In this document: piece after piece, positions 26,004 through 35,058 of the stretch
Layout: each line of letters begins with the position of its first letter
How positions within the stretch are numbered: the first letter of the stretch is position 1
Assembly: GCF_021952865.1 (NCBI RefSeq)
Contig: NZ_CP040792.1
Coordinates: forward strand, 2,914,001 to 2,978,000
Length of the DNA stretch: 64,000 bases
Reading direction: 5' to 3'
Source: Clavibacter californiensis
Lineage (GTDB): Bacteria > Actinomycetota > Actinomycetes > Actinomycetales > Microbacteriaceae
Program-made: the position numbers and the translations under genes
The notes under the pieces: model-generated
Database searches by the model: none
What the model was told of the DNA's origin: nothing
What the model saw: the letters and a program-made list of their open reading frames with translations, nothing else

Positions 26004-26813
26004 TCACACCCCGCCCGCGACCCCCTCCCGCCGCATCGCCTCGACGAGAAGGACCTCGACCGCGTCGACCGCGCGCACCAGCTCCGCGGGCTCGGCACCC
26101 ATGCGCCCCACGACCGCGTCGACCCCGCGGAGCCCCGCGCGCGTCAGGAGCTGCTTCTCGTTCGTGATCCACTCGCCGCGGTGGGCGAGGATCGCGTGCG
26201 CCGCGGAGCACGCGGCCTCGGAGAGGAGCCCGGCGCACTGCGCGACCCGGCCGTGGCGGGCGTGGCCCTCGCGGGCGTAGTGCAGCGTCAGCTCGGCGCG
26301 CTGCCACCAGATCCCGGGCGCGGACTCACGGAGGGCCGGCGGGTACGCGAACTCCGGCACCTCGCCGCGGAGGGTGCGATTCACGCCCACCTCGGCCAGC
26401 AGGATCGTGCTCGGCAGGCCCGCCTGATGGAAGAGGAGCGTCTCGATGGTGAAGCGGCCGGCGAGCGCCTCCTCGTGGACGGCCTCGATCGCGTCGAGGT
26501 CGCGGTAGTGGACGTCGACCGTGCGGCCGTCGACGTGGAGCGCACCGCCGCCGTCGAAGACCGGGCCCCAGCCGCCGCGCGGGCTGAGCCCGCCGGGCCA
26601 GCCGAGCGCGCGCAGGTCGTCGGGTTCGAATGCCCCGCGGTAGTAGACGGCCACGTCCCAGTCGCTGTCGGGCCGGGCGACACCCTGGGCGCGGGATCCG
26701 CCGAGCGCGACGCCGCGCACGCCGGGCACGGACGCCAGCGCGTCGGCGGCCAACTCGAGGAACGCGTCGTCGTCGAGCCCGAGGATCGGACCCGCGTCGA
26801 CGCCGCCCGTCAC
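26004..26813 (-). CDS. Nucleotidyltransferase-domain protein
   Basis: A 269-residue protein with a minimal polymerase-beta nucleotidyltransferase fold: GVALGGSRAQGVARPDSDWD (glycine-serine motif, then the metal-binding D-x-D), and a third acidic residue in VDVHYRDL. The C-terminal half is helical (WWQRAELTLHYAREG, GLLSEAACSAAHAILA), like DUF4037 or HEPN-type partners. It could nucleotidylate a small molecule such as an aminoglycoside, or a protein. The GTG overlaps the moeZ-like stop as GTGA, so the genes are co-transcribed. Confidence 0.85.
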   Translation of the reverse strand: MTGGVDAGPILGLDDDAFLELAADALASVPGVRGVALGGSRAQGVARPDSDWDVAVYYRGAFEPDDLRALGWPGGLSPRGGWGPVFDGGGALHVDGRTVDVHYRDLDAIEAVHEEALAGRFTIETLLFHQAGLPSTILLAEVGVNRTLRGEVPEFAYPPALRESAPGIWWQRAELTLHYAREGHARHGRVAQCAGLLSEAACSAAHAILAHRGEWITNEKQLLTRAGLRGVDAVVGRMGAEPAELVRAVDAVEVLLVEAMRREGVAGGV

Positions 26814-27997
26814 GCCCGCCCCGCCACGCTCCGCCACGACTGGATCCCGCCGCGGAGGCTCACCGCATCCCGGCCCGCCTCGCGCAGGGCCGCCGCGGCA
26901 GCCCGCGAGCGCACGCCCGAGGCGCAGTAGACGATCACGCGGTCGGTGATCTCGCCGGGCACCGCGCCCGGATCCACCGTGACGATGCGCACGGGCACCG
27001 CGACGTGGCCGGGGATGGAGTCGGCCAGGCGCTCGTCGGGCTCGCGCACGTCGAGGAGCACGACGGACTCGTCCGAGGCGAGGATCCGCTCCACGGCCTC
27101 CGCGTCGAGCTCGGTGCCGTCGCTGGCCGCGCCCACGCCGCAGAACAGGTCGTAGTCGGCGAGCGCCGTGACCCGCTGGCGGCCCTTCGCGCGCTTCACG
27201 CCGATGGTGCGGCTGGTGCCGGCGAGCGCGTCGAGCACGACGACCCGGCCGATCAGCGGCGTCCCCGCGCCCGTCACGAGCTTGATGACCTCGGTCGCCA
27301 TGAGCGCACCGACCGTGCCGCACACCGCGCCGAACACGCCCGCCTCCTCGCAGGAGAGGACGGCGCCGTCGGCGGGCGGCTCGGGGAACACGTCGCGGTA
27401 GTCGATGCCGCGGCCGTCGGGCGCCGCGTCCCAGAAGACGGTGACCTGCGCGTCCCACCGGTACACGGATCCCCACACGCACGGCACGCCGACCAGGGCC
27501 GCCGCGTCGCTGATGAGGTAGCGGGTGGCGAAGTTGTCGGTGGCGTCGACGACCACGTCGTATCCGCTGAGGATCCGGATGGCGTTGTCGTCCGTCAGCC
27601 GCTCGGCGTGCTCCACGACCTCGACGCCGGGGTCGGTGCGGTGCACGGAATCCGCCGCTGACGTGGTCTTCGGCCGGCCGACGTCCGGCGTGCCGTGGAT
27701 GGTCTGGCGCTGGAGGTTGGAGAGGTCCACAGCATCGTCGTCTACGATTCCGAGGGTCCCGATCCCCGCCGCGGCCAGGTACTGCAGCACGGGGGAACCG
27801 AGGCCGCCCGCGCCGATCACGAGCACGCGCGCCTGGTCGATGCGGGACTGACCCCCCATCCCGATGCCGGGAAGGGCGAGGTGCCGGGAGTGGCGTTCGC
27901 GCCTCTCGTGCGCATCCTGCCCGGAGCCATGACCACCGAGGCCCCGCCCCCCGGGGTGCGTGCCGTCCAGATCGACGAGCGGCAGAGACGACCCCAT
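26810..27997 (-). CDS. moeZ: MoeZ/MoeB-type adenylyltransferase-sulfurtransferase with rhodanese domain
   Basis: A 395-residue enzyme: E1-like ThiF/MoeB domain (RHLALPGIGMGGQ, VLVIGAGGLGSPVLQYLAAA, LQRQTIHG, DATDNFATRYLI, and GVFGAVCGTVGA with a cysteine) and a C-terminal rhodanese domain (about residues 295-395) with the persulfide cysteine in VIVYCASGVRSRAA. It adenylates the C-terminal glycine of sulfur carriers such as MoaD and loads sulfur. The zinc-binding Cys pairs of E. coli MoeB are absent, as in other actinobacterial MoeZ. A good GGAGG precedes the ATG, which overlaps the start codon of the divergent glycosyltransferase. Confidence 0.9.
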   Translation of the reverse strand: MGSSLPLVDLDGTHPGGRGLGGHGSGQDAHERRERHSRHLALPGIGMGGQSRIDQARVLVIGAGGLGSPVLQYLAAAGIGTLGIVDDDAVDLSNLQRQTIHGTPDVGRPKTTSAADSVHRTDPGVEVVEHAERLTDDNAIRILSGYDVVVDATDNFATRYLISDAAALVGVPCVWGSVYRWDAQVTVFWDAAPDGRGIDYRDVFPEPPADGAVLSCEEAGVFGAVCGTVGALMATEVIKLVTGAGTPLIGRVVVLDALAGTSRTIGVKRAKGRQRVTALADYDLFCGVGAASDGTELDAEAVERILASDESVVLLDVREPDERLADSIPGHVAVPVRIVTVDPGAVPGEITDRVIVYCASGVRSRAAAAALREAGRDAVSLRGGIQSWRSVAGRA

Positions 27998-29702
27998 GAC
28001 AGACCTCCGTACGGACGGCGGACGCGGACGCGCGTCGACCGGACCCAGCGTACGACGGCCCGCCGACGGTCCCCGCGGCGGCCGCCCGTCCGGTCCCCTC
28101 GGCCGGTTCCACCACCGTCGCTGGGGCGACGCCTGGCTCATCGGCCTCCTCGGCTTCCTGCTCGCGCTCCCCCTCGCGGGCGCCCCGTCGGTCTGGTACG
28201 ACGAGGCCGCCACCGTGATCTCGGCCACGCGCGGCTGGGACGATCTCCTCCGCGAGCTCAGCACGGTCGACGCCGTCCACGGCCTCTACTACGCGGGCAT
28301 GAAGGTGTGGTTCGAGCTGGTCGGCTACTCCCCCACGTCGCTGCGCTTCCCGAGCGCGGTGTTCATCGGCCTGGCCGCCGCGGGCGTCGTGCTGCTCACC
28401 CGCACGATCTCCACGCGCGCGACCGGCATCGTCGCGGGGCTGGTCTTCGTCGTGATCCCCCGCTCGGCGTGGATGGGCACGGAAGGACGCTCGTTCGCGC
28501 TCGGCACCCTCATCGCGGTCGCGCTCACCGTCGCGTTCGTGCTCGCAGCCCGCCGCGCCGGAACCCGCTGGCAGGTGCAGGCCAGGTGGTGGGCGCTGTA
28601 CGGGCTGCTCGCGTGGCTCGGCGCATCCACCTTCGTGTACCTCGCGTTGCTCGTGGGTGCGCACGGGGTCGTGATCCTGTGGGCCATCGCGTCCGCGCGC
28701 GTCGGCCGCCGCAGCCGCCGGCCCATGGTCGTGTCGCTGCTCGGCTGGGCCCTCGCCTCCATCACGGCGGGGCTCCTGTCCCTGCCGCTCGTGCGCGTGG
28801 TGACGGAGCAGTCGGGCCAGGTCGGCTGGATCAAGCCCATCGGCCCGAACACGATCACGCAGGTGATCTCGACGCAGCTCTTCTACCAGAACGACGTCTT
28901 CGGCTTCCTCGCCTGGGCGCTCGCGCTCGTGGGCCTCGCGCTGCTGGTGCGCCGCGGGATCCGCCTGGTGCGCGCCCGCCGCGCGTCACGCCTCGAGCCC
29001 GAGGGCGCCCTCGCCGAGTTCGAGTCGGCGTACCTGCACGCCGGGTGGTCGCCGACGATCCTGCAGCTCGCGGTCGTGTGGTTCGCCGTGCCGACGCTGC
29101 TGCTCATCGGCGCGTCCACCCTCATGTCGCCGCTCTACTCGCCGCGCTACATGGCGTACACGGCGCCCGCGTTCGCGATGCTCATGGCGGTCGGGATCCT
29201 CGCGCTGAAGTGGAAGCCGCTCGTCGCCGCGGTGACGGCCGTGCTGGTGGCGCTGTCGCTCATGCAGCTCGTGCACGACCGCACGACCACCGTGAAGGCC
29301 GACTCCGACTGGGCCGCCATCGCGCGCATCGTCTCCGAGGAGCGCGCGCAGGAGACCCCCGGCACGAGCGAGGCCGTGATCTTCGGCCCGGTCCGGCGCC
29401 ACCCGAAGGCGACCTCGCGCATCGTCGCGTACTCGTACCCGGACGCCTTCCGCGGCATGGACGACATCCTGCTGCGCACCCCGCCGGGCGACACCGACGG
29501 CCTCTGGGAGGAGACCTACCCGCTCGCCGACCGGGTCGACGAGGTCGACGGCGCCGACGTCGTGTGGCTGGTCACGAGCGACAAGCAGGACATCCGCGAC
29601 GACGTGGCCGAGGCGCTCACCCCGCGCGGCTTCGCCAAGACCGACGACTGGCACGTGATGAACGCGAACGTCGAGCGCTACGAGCGGGTCGCGGCAGGCT
29701 GA
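27996..29702 (+). CDS. GT-C family membrane glycosyltransferase (family 39-like)
   Basis: A 568-residue polytopic protein with about eleven membrane helices and a C-terminal external domain of roughly 130 residues. The first luminal loop has the acidic pair WYDEAATVISA, characteristic of GT39/ArnT-type transferases that use polyprenyl-phosphate sugars; LYSPRYMAYTAPAFAML is the usual late-helix motif. It would transfer a sugar to a cell-wall polymer, lipid or protein on the outer face. The ATG at 27996 has only a weak ribosome site, and the first 45 residues are disordered and basic. Its start codon overlaps that of the divergent moeZ gene. Confidence 0.87.
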   Translation: MTDLRTDGGRGRASTGPSVRRPADGPRGGRPSGPLGRFHHRRWGDAWLIGLLGFLLALPLAGAPSVWYDEAATVISATRGWDDLLRELSTVDAVHGLYYAGMKVWFELVGYSPTSLRFPSAVFIGLAAAGVVLLTRTISTRATGIVAGLVFVVIPRSAWMGTEGRSFALGTLIAVALTVAFVLAARRAGTRWQVQARWWALYGLLAWLGASTFVYLALLVGAHGVVILWAIASARVGRRSRRPMVVSLLGWALASITAGLLSLPLVRVVTEQSGQVGWIKPIGPNTITQVISTQLFYQNDVFGFLAWALALVGLALLVRRGIRLVRARRASRLEPEGALAEFESAYLHAGWSPTILQLAVVWFAVPTLLLIGASTLMSPLYSPRYMAYTAPAFAMLMAVGILALKWKPLVAAVTAVLVALSLMQLVHDRTTTVKADSDWAAIARIVSEERAQETPGTSEAVIFGPVRRHPKATSRIVAYSYPDAFRGMDDILLRTPPGDTDGLWEETYPLADRVDEVDGADVVWLVTSDKQDIRDDVAEALTPRGFAKTDDWHVMNANVERYERVAAG

Positions 29703-29714
29703 TCCCGCGGCACC

Positions 29715-30608
29715 TCACGCGACGGGGTGCCACTCCCCGATCGCCGCCACGACGCGGTCGAGGTGCGACTCGAGCAGGAAGTGCCCGCCGTCGACGAGCT
29801 CGATCCGCGCATGCGGGGCGTCGCGGCGGAAGGCCTCGGCACCGGCCGCCGCGAAGATCTCGTCGTTCCCTCCCCAGATCGCGAGCACCGGCACGCGGGA
29901 CTCGCGGAGCCAGGCGTGCACCGCCGGGTACAGCTCGCGGTTGGTGGCGTAGTCGCGGAAGAGCGCGAGCTGCACGTCGTCCTGGCCGGGGCGAGCGAGG
30001 AGCGCGAGGTCGTGCTCCCAGGCGTCCGGATCTACGACCGACGGATCCGCCACGCCGTGCGTGTACTGCCACTCCACGGCCTCGCGACCGAGGGCCGGGC
30101 GGAGGGCGTCGCGCGTGGCGGCGGTGCGTTCGGCGGCGTCGGCCCAGATCGGATCCCAGAACGACGGCACGAACCCCTCCTCGTAGGCGTTGCCGTTCTG
30201 CGTGATGACGCCCGTGACCGCGGACGGGTCGGCGAGCGCCAGGCGCCATCCGACGGGTGCGCCGTAGTCCTGCACGTAGATCGCGTAGCGCTCGACCCCG
30301 ATCGCGGCGAGGAAGCGGGCGGTCACCTCGGCGAGCGCGGCGAACGTGTAGTCGAACTCGTCGACCGACGGCGCGGACGACCGGCCGAAGCCGACGAGGT
30401 CCGGCGCGATGACGCGGAAGCGGCCCGCGAGCGCGGGGATCAGGTGCCGGAACATGTGCGAGCTCGACGGGTACCCGTGGAGCAGCAGGAGCACGGGGGC
30501 GTCGGCGGGCCCGGCCTCGCGCCAGAAGACGTCGAGGCCGTCGAGGCCGTCGAGCCCGTCGAGCCCGTCGATGGAGACCGAGACGGTGCGGTGATGGACG
30601 GTGACCAT
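29715..30608 (-). CDS. Alpha/beta hydrolase (epoxide hydrolase / haloalkane dehalogenase-like)
   Basis: A 297-residue hydrolase. HGYPSSSHMFRHLIP is the oxyanion loop, DLVGFGRSS follows, and the nucleophile elbow YVQDYGAPVG carries Asp114 rather than Ser, placing it with epoxide hydrolases and dehalogenases; the catalytic His is in VDGGHFLLESH near residue 276. Near the N-terminus a 9-base tandem repeat encodes Gly-Leu-Asp four times (DGLDGLDGLDGLD). Divergent from a CGNR-type regulator, with a GCTAACC/GGTTAGC repeat in between, suggesting local control. Confidence 0.9.
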   Translation of the reverse strand: MVTVHHRTVSVSIDGLDGLDGLDGLDVFWREAGPADAPVLLLLHGYPSSSHMFRHLIPALAGRFRVIAPDLVGFGRSSAPSVDEFDYTFAALAEVTARFLAAIGVERYAIYVQDYGAPVGWRLALADPSAVTGVITQNGNAYEEGFVPSFWDPIWADAAERTAATRDALRPALGREAVEWQYTHGVADPSVVDPDAWEHDLALLARPGQDDVQLALFRDYATNRELYPAVHAWLRESRVPVLAIWGGNDEIFAAAGAEAFRRDAPHARIELVDGGHFLLESHLDRVVAAIGEWHPVA

Positions 30609-30609
30609 G

Positions 30610-30641
30610 GCTAACCCCTTTGAGTTGTCTTACCGGTTAGC
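30610..30641. promoter_or_regulatory. Inverted repeat in the hydrolase / CGNR divergent promoter
   Basis: GCTAACC (30610-30616) and GGTTAGC (30635-30641) are separated by 18 bases in the gap between the hydrolase start and the CGNR gene. A plus-strand -10-like TAGCAT lies at 30649-30654. A likely operator for the CGNR protein or an outside regulator. Confidence 0.55.
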
Positions 30642-30695
30642 AGGACGGTAGCATGGATCCATCGCGCCACCCGAGCGCGCAGGAGGCGAGGACCC

Positions 30696-31199
30696 ATGGA
30701 CCCGGACGAGGAGCTGCTGCTGGCACTGCTGAACAGCGCGCCCGTGGTCGACGGCCGTCGGGACGACCGGCTCGCCGGCGCATCCGGCCGCCAGCTCGCC
30801 CGCACGTGGGGCGGCACCGGCACCACGGCCGAGCTCGAGCGCCTCCGCCGCACCCGCGACGCCCTGCACACCGTGATCCGCGGCGATGCCGCAGCGCCCG
30901 CCGCCGTCGCGGAGCTCGCGGCCGTGGTCGACGGCGCGGTGCGCACGCCGCGCGTCACCGCCGACGGCATCGTGTGGGAGCTGCGCGTGCCGCGCGACGA
31001 CCGTCTCCCGGTGGACGCCGTGCTCGCCTGGTCGACCGTCTCGGCGCGGCTCCCCGGCCGCCTCCGCCCGTGCGCCAACGCCGAGTGCGAGCTCTTCCTC
31101 GTCGACCACAGCCGCCCGGGCACCGCCAAGTGGTGCTCCATGGCGACCTGCGGCAACCGGATGAAGGCCCGCGCCCACGCGCAGCGGGTGCGCGACTGA
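30696..31199 (+). CDS. CGNR zinc-finger (ABATE domain) transcription factor
   Basis: A 167-residue stress-responsive regulator. The N-terminal ABATE-type domain contains LLNSAPVVDGRRDD and ELERLRRTRDALH; the C-terminal CGNR zinc finger runs from LRPCANAECELFLVD to KWCSMATCGNRMKARAH, with the expected four cysteines. Such proteins bind DNA and often regulate a divergent gene, here the alpha/beta hydrolase. ATG after a GGAGG-type site. Paralogue of the protein at 57787-58347. Confidence 0.88.
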   Translation: MDPDEELLLALLNSAPVVDGRRDDRLAGASGRQLARTWGGTGTTAELERLRRTRDALHTVIRGDAAAPAAVAELAAVVDGAVRTPRVTADGIVWELRVPRDDRLPVDAVLAWSTVSARLPGRLRPCANAECELFLVDHSRPGTAKWCSMATCGNRMKARAHAQRVRD

Positions 31200-31249
31200 G
31201 GCGACCCCGAGGACCTGATCCGCCACCTCCGCGCGACGGGAGCTGTGCG

Positions 31250-32137
31250 CTAGACGGGCTCCCGCGCCGGCCGCGGCCTCAGCTCGCTGACGAGCGTGCC
31301 CGCGACGATGAGCGCCGCGCCGAGGATCGCGAGCGCCGGCAGCCGCTCCCCCGCCACGCGCCCGACGACGCCCGCCCACACCGGCTCGCCCGCGTAGATG
31401 ATGGTGGCGCGCGTCGGTGAGACGGAACGCTGCGCCCAGTTCATCGTGAGCTGGATGAGGCAGCTGCTCGCCCCGAGCGCCACCGCTGCCACGAGCCACA
31501 CCCACGAGAACGCGGGGATCGCCTCCCCGGCCAGCGGCATGCACGCGAGCGAGAGCGCCCCGGCGACGAGCAGCTGCACGACGGTCACCCGGCCGACGTC
31601 CACGCGCCCGGCGAACAGCCCGATCAGGATGATCTCGGCGGCGATCGGCAGAGTGCTCACGAGCGTCGCCAGCTCCCCCGCGCCGAGCGCCACGCCCTCC
31701 TGGGGGCCGGCGACGAGCAGCAGCCCGACGAACGCGAGCGCGACCCCGACCAGGGCGAGCGCGCTCGGCCGCCTCCGGAACGCGGCCCACTGGAGGAGCG
31801 GCACCAGCGGCACGTAGAGCGCGGTGATGAAGGCGGACGTGCTGCTCGGGATGGTCTGCAGCCCGTACGTCTGGAGGCCGTAGCCGAGGAAGATCATGAC
31901 GCCGATCGCCGACCCGGCCGCGAGGTCGATCCGGCGCATCCCGCGCAGGGCCCGGCGGAACAGGACCGCGCTGATCAGCCCCGCCGCGAGGAATCGGAGC
32001 CCGACGAAGAAGAGCGGCCCGCTGTGCTCCATCGCCACGTGCACCGCGAGGAACGTGCCGCCCCAGATCGCCGTGATGCCGATGAGCGCCCACTCCGGGC
32101 GGGACGGCCGGATGGCGCGGGGCAGCATCGTTCGCAT
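31250..32137 (-). CDS. EamA-family (DMT) transporter
   Basis: A 295-residue membrane protein with ten helices arranged as two EamA repeats (WALIGITAIWGGTFLAVHVA; LPIAAEIILIGLF), and the second-repeat signature TRATIIYAGEPVWAGVVG. It exports metabolites or amino-acid-like compounds. The ATG at 32137 is 18 bases after the ispE stop on the same strand, so it is probably transcribed with the metG-tatD-rsmA-ispE group. Substrate unknown. Confidence 0.88.
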   Translation of the reverse strand: MRTMLPRAIRPSRPEWALIGITAIWGGTFLAVHVAMEHSGPLFFVGLRFLAAGLISAVLFRRALRGMRRIDLAAGSAIGVMIFLGYGLQTYGLQTIPSSTSAFITALYVPLVPLLQWAAFRRRPSALALVGVALAFVGLLLVAGPQEGVALGAGELATLVSTLPIAAEIILIGLFAGRVDVGRVTVVQLLVAGALSLACMPLAGEAIPAFSWVWLVAAVALGASSCLIQLTMNWAQRSVSPTRATIIYAGEPVWAGVVGRVAGERLPALAILGAALIVAGTLVSELRPRPAREPV

Positions 32138-32155
32138 GGTGCGGAGCGGCCCGCG

Positions 32156-33094
32156 TCAGCCCGTGATGATGCGGGCGCCGTGCACGGGCCCGGTCGCCCG
32201 GATGACCGTGAGGCGAGCGGCGCTCAGCGCGATCTGCAGCTCGAGCGCGCTGTCGAGGTCCGCCGCGAGGAACGCGACAGTGGGGCCGGATCCGGAGACG
32301 ATGCCCGCGAGCGCGCCGTTCTCCTCGCCGAGCTGCAGCACCTCGCCGAGGCCGGGCGCGAGGTGGAGCGCCGGCGCCTGCAGGTCGTTGTGGAGGACCT
32401 CGGCGAGCATGTGCGGATCCCCCGCCCGCAGCGCCTGCAGCACGCCCGAGTCGACCTGCGGGATCTGCTGCGCCGGGAAGATGTCCTGCGCGTGGCGCTC
32501 GCGGTGCTTGTCGAGCTCGCCGTAGACGTCGGGCGTGGAGACGCCGAACTCGGCGATGGCGAGCACCCACTGGAACGTGCCCTTGGCGAGCGCGGGGCTG
32601 AGGCGGTCGCCGCGGCCGGTGCCGATGGCGGTGCCGCCGGCGAGCGCGAACGGCACGTCGGCGCCGAGCTCCGCGCCGAGGGCGAGCAGCTGGTCGCGTG
32701 TGCGCTCGGTGCCCCACAGGGTGTCGCAGGCGAGGAGGGTGGCCGCGGCGTCCGCGGATCCGCCGCCCATGCCGCCCGCGATCGGCACGTTCTTCTCGAT
32801 GCGCAGGTGCACGCCGCCGCGGTAGCCGGTGCTCCGGGCGAGGAGCCGCGCCGCGCGCACGGCGAGGTTGTCGGCGCCGGTGGTGAGGTGCGACGTGTCG
32901 ATCGATCCGCCGAACTCGACCGAGAACCCGTCGGCCTTCGTGGCCCACACGTCCTCGTAGAGGCCCACGGCCTGGTAGGCGGTGGCGACGTCGTGGTAGC
33001 CGTCCTCCTGGAGGGCGCCCACCGTGAGCGAGACGTTGATCTTGCCCGGGGCCCGCGCGTGCACCACATCTGAGGTGGTGGCCGCGGAGGTCAT
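32156..33094 (-). CDS. ispE: 4-diphosphocytidyl-2-C-methyl-D-erythritol kinase
   Basis: A 312-residue GHMP kinase of the MEP isoprenoid pathway, which phosphorylates CDP-methylerythritol. [14 protein letters not shown] is the substrate motif, [14 protein letters not shown] the ATP-binding glycine loop, and [14 protein letters not shown] the third GHMP motif. TAGGTT (33107-33102) lies seven bases before the ATG, hinting at an own leaderless promoter in addition to read-through from rsmA. Conserved position behind rsmA in actinobacteria. Confidence 0.95.
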   Translation of the reverse strand: MTSAATTSDVVHARAPGKINVSLTVGALQEDGYHDVATAYQAVGLYEDVWATKADGFSVEFGGSIDTSHLTTGADNLAVRAARLLARSTGYRGGVHLRIEKNVPIAGGMGGGSADAAATLLACDTLWGTERTRDQLLALGAELGADVPFALAGGTAIGTGRGDRLSPALAKGTFQWVLAIAEFGVSTPDVYGELDKHRERHAQDIFPAQQIPQVDSGVLQALRAGDPHMLAEVLHNDLQAPALHLAPGLGEVLQLGEENGALAGIVSGSGPTVAFLAADLDSALELQIALSAARLTVIRATGPVHGARIITG

Positions 33095-33104
33095 GTGATC
33101 CAAC

Positions 33105-34019
33105 CTAGCGGAGGCTGGGAGGCACTCCGTCCGCCTCGCGATCCGCCCAGGCATGGGCTACGCGGAGGTAGTCGTGGACGCTCAGCTCCTCGCCCCGCGA
33201 AGTGGGGGCGACGCCTCCGGCCTCGAGGAGCGCCGATGCGGCCTCGCTCCCGCCGAGCAGCTCGGCGAGCGCCTGGCGGAGCATCTTGCGGCGCTGCTGG
33301 AAGGCCGCGTCGACGATCGTGAACGTGCGCTTCCGCAGCTCCTCCGAGGCGAAGGGCTCCGAGTGCCGCTCGAACGCGACGAGCACGGAGTCGACGTTCG
33401 GCACCGGCCAGAACACCTGGCGGCTGACCTGGCCGGCCGTCCGCCACGCGCCGTACCAGGCGGCCTTGACGCTCGGGGATCCGTACACCTTGGATCCCGG
33501 CGCCGCGGCGATGCGGTGCCCCACCTCGGCCTGCACCATGACGACGCCCGTGCGGATCGCCGGGAAGTGCTCGAGCAGGTGCAGCAGCACGGGGACGGAG
33601 ACGTTGTAGGGCAGGTTGGCGACGAGCGCGGTCGGATCCCCGGGCAGCTCGGCGACGCGGAGCGCGTCCTCGTGCACGACGGTGAGCGCGGCGTCGGGCT
33701 GGTAGAGCGCGACCGTGATCGGCAGCTGCTCGGCGAGCCGGCCGTCGATCTCCACCGCGACGACGCTCGCGCCCGTCTCGAGGAGGCCGAGGGTGAGGGA
33801 TCCGAGGCCCGGCCCGACCTCCACGACGTGGGTGCCGGACTCGACGCGCGCGACGCGGACGATGCGGCGAACGGTGTTCGCGTCGATGACGAAGTTCTGA
33901 CCGAGCTTCTTGGTGGGCGCGACGCCGAGAAGCTCCGCGAGGTCGCGGATCTCCGCGGGGCCGAGGAGCGTCGGAGCGGCGGCGGGCGCGGGCGCGGCGG
34001 GTGCCGTCTCGTCGCTCAC
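33105..34019 (-). CDS. rsmA: 16S rRNA (adenine1518-N6/adenine1519-N6)-dimethyltransferase
   Basis: A 304-residue KsgA/RsmA enzyme that dimethylates two adjacent adenosines near the 3' end of 16S rRNA. Motifs: [35 protein letters not shown] (SAM loop), [14 protein letters not shown] and the catalytic [11 protein letters not shown]. An Ala/Pro-rich N-terminal extension precedes the domain. GTG start overlapping the tatD stop as GTGA; ispE begins ten bases after its end. Confidence 0.95.
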   Translation of the reverse strand: MSDETAPAAPAPAAAPTLLGPAEIRDLAELLGVAPTKKLGQNFVIDANTVRRIVRVARVESGTHVVEVGPGLGSLTLGLLETGASVVAVEIDGRLAEQLPITVALYQPDAALTVVHEDALRVAELPGDPTALVANLPYNVSVPVLLHLLEHFPAIRTGVVMVQAEVGHRIAAAPGSKVYGSPSVKAAWYGAWRTAGQVSRQVFWPVPNVDSVLVAFERHSEPFASEELRKRTFTIVDAAFQQRRKMLRQALAELLGGSEAASALLEAGGVAPTSRGEELSVHDYLRVAHAWADREADGVPPSLR

Positions 34020-34966
34020 GCGCGGCCCGCCGGGTCGATCTCGGCGGGGTCCTTGGCCGGCGACGTCACGGGCTCGTCATCCCAGTGCCCGTAGACGAGC
34101 TCGGTGTTGGAGGAGATCTGCGCGGCGAGCATCGACACGTCGGTGCCGAGGTGCGCGGCCATGGCGCGCAGCGTGTGCGGGATGAGGTACGGCGCGTTCG
34201 GCCGGCCGCGGAACGGCACGGGCGTGAGGAACGGCGCGTCCGTCTCCACCAGGAGCAGCGAGCGCGGGGCGAAGGCGAGCGCCTCGCGGAGGTCGCCCGC
34301 GTTCTTGAAGGTGACCGTGCCGGAGAACGACATGTACCAGCCGTTCTCGGCGCAGATCCGGGCGAGGTCCTCGTCGCCGGAGAAGCAGTGGAAGACGGTG
34401 CGCTCGGGGGCGCCGACGCGCAGGAGGGTCGCGACGACCTCGTCGTGCGCGTCGCGGTCGTGGATCTGGAGGGCGATGCCGCGCTCCTTGGCGATGCGGA
34501 TGTGCTCCTCGAACGAGCGCTGCTGGGCGGCACGCCCTTCCTCGCCCGTGCGGAAGAAGTCGAGGCCGGTCTCGCCGACGGCGCGCACGCGCGGGCGTCC
34601 GGCGAGCTCGTGGATCTCGGCGAGCGCGTCGTCGAGCGTGCCCGCCTCCTCGTAGGCCGGGGCCTCGTTCGGGTGGATCGCGACGGCCGCGAGCATGCGC
34701 GGCTCGTGCGCCGCGGTCTCCGCCGACCAGCGGGAGGTCTCGAGGTCGCCGCCGACCTGGATCACGCCGCGGACGCCGACGGAGCTCGCCCGGTCGAGGT
34801 GCTCGGTGAAGTCGATGGGCGACTCGCCGTCCGCGATCTCGAGGTGCGTGTGGTTGTCGTAGACGGGGACCGTGAGCGCCTCGGGCAGCGGCGGGTACGT
34901 GAGGTCGCGCGTCTGGCCGTGGGCCGAGGAGGTGTCGCGCTGGCGCACGTAGTTGGAGTCGGACAT
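34016..34966 (-). CDS. TatD-family metal-dependent hydrolase
   Basis: A 316-residue TIM-barrel deoxyribonuclease-type hydrolase: metal ligands in [43 protein letters not shown] and LVETDAPFL. It probably acts on DNA or RNA 3' ends or other phosphoesters. TAGAGT (34979-34974) lies seven bases before the ATG, favouring the ATG over the GTG at 34975. An N-terminal extension of about 35 residues precedes the fold. Sits between metG and rsmA in the conserved actinobacterial order. Confidence 0.92.
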   Translation of the reverse strand: MSDSNYVRQRDTSSAHGQTRDLTYPPLPEALTVPVYDNHTHLEIADGESPIDFTEHLDRASSVGVRGVIQVGGDLETSRWSAETAAHEPRMLAAVAIHPNEAPAYEEAGTLDDALAEIHELAGRPRVRAVGETGLDFFRTGEEGRAAQQRSFEEHIRIAKERGIALQIHDRDAHDEVVATLLRVGAPERTVFHCFSGDEDLARICAENGWYMSFSGTVTFKNAGDLREALAFAPRSLLLVETDAPFLTPVPFRGRPNAPYLIPHTLRAMAAHLGTDVSMLAAQISSNTELVYGHWDDEPVTSPAKDPAEIDPAGRA

Positions 34967-35010
34967 CGCGCTCACTCTACCGACGGGCTGGTGCTGCGCC
35001 CGGCGGGGCG

Positions 35011-35054
35011 CGGCGTCCGCGCCGGGTGGGTGCGGCGTCCGCGCCGGGTGGGTG
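35011..35054. repeat. Perfect 22-base tandem duplication
   Basis: Units 35011-35032 and 35033-35054 are identical (CGGCGTCCGCGCCGGGTGGG, then TG). They lie between the metG stop (35059) and the tatD promoter, outside any coding sequence. Confidence 0.9.
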
Positions 35055-35058
35055 CGGA

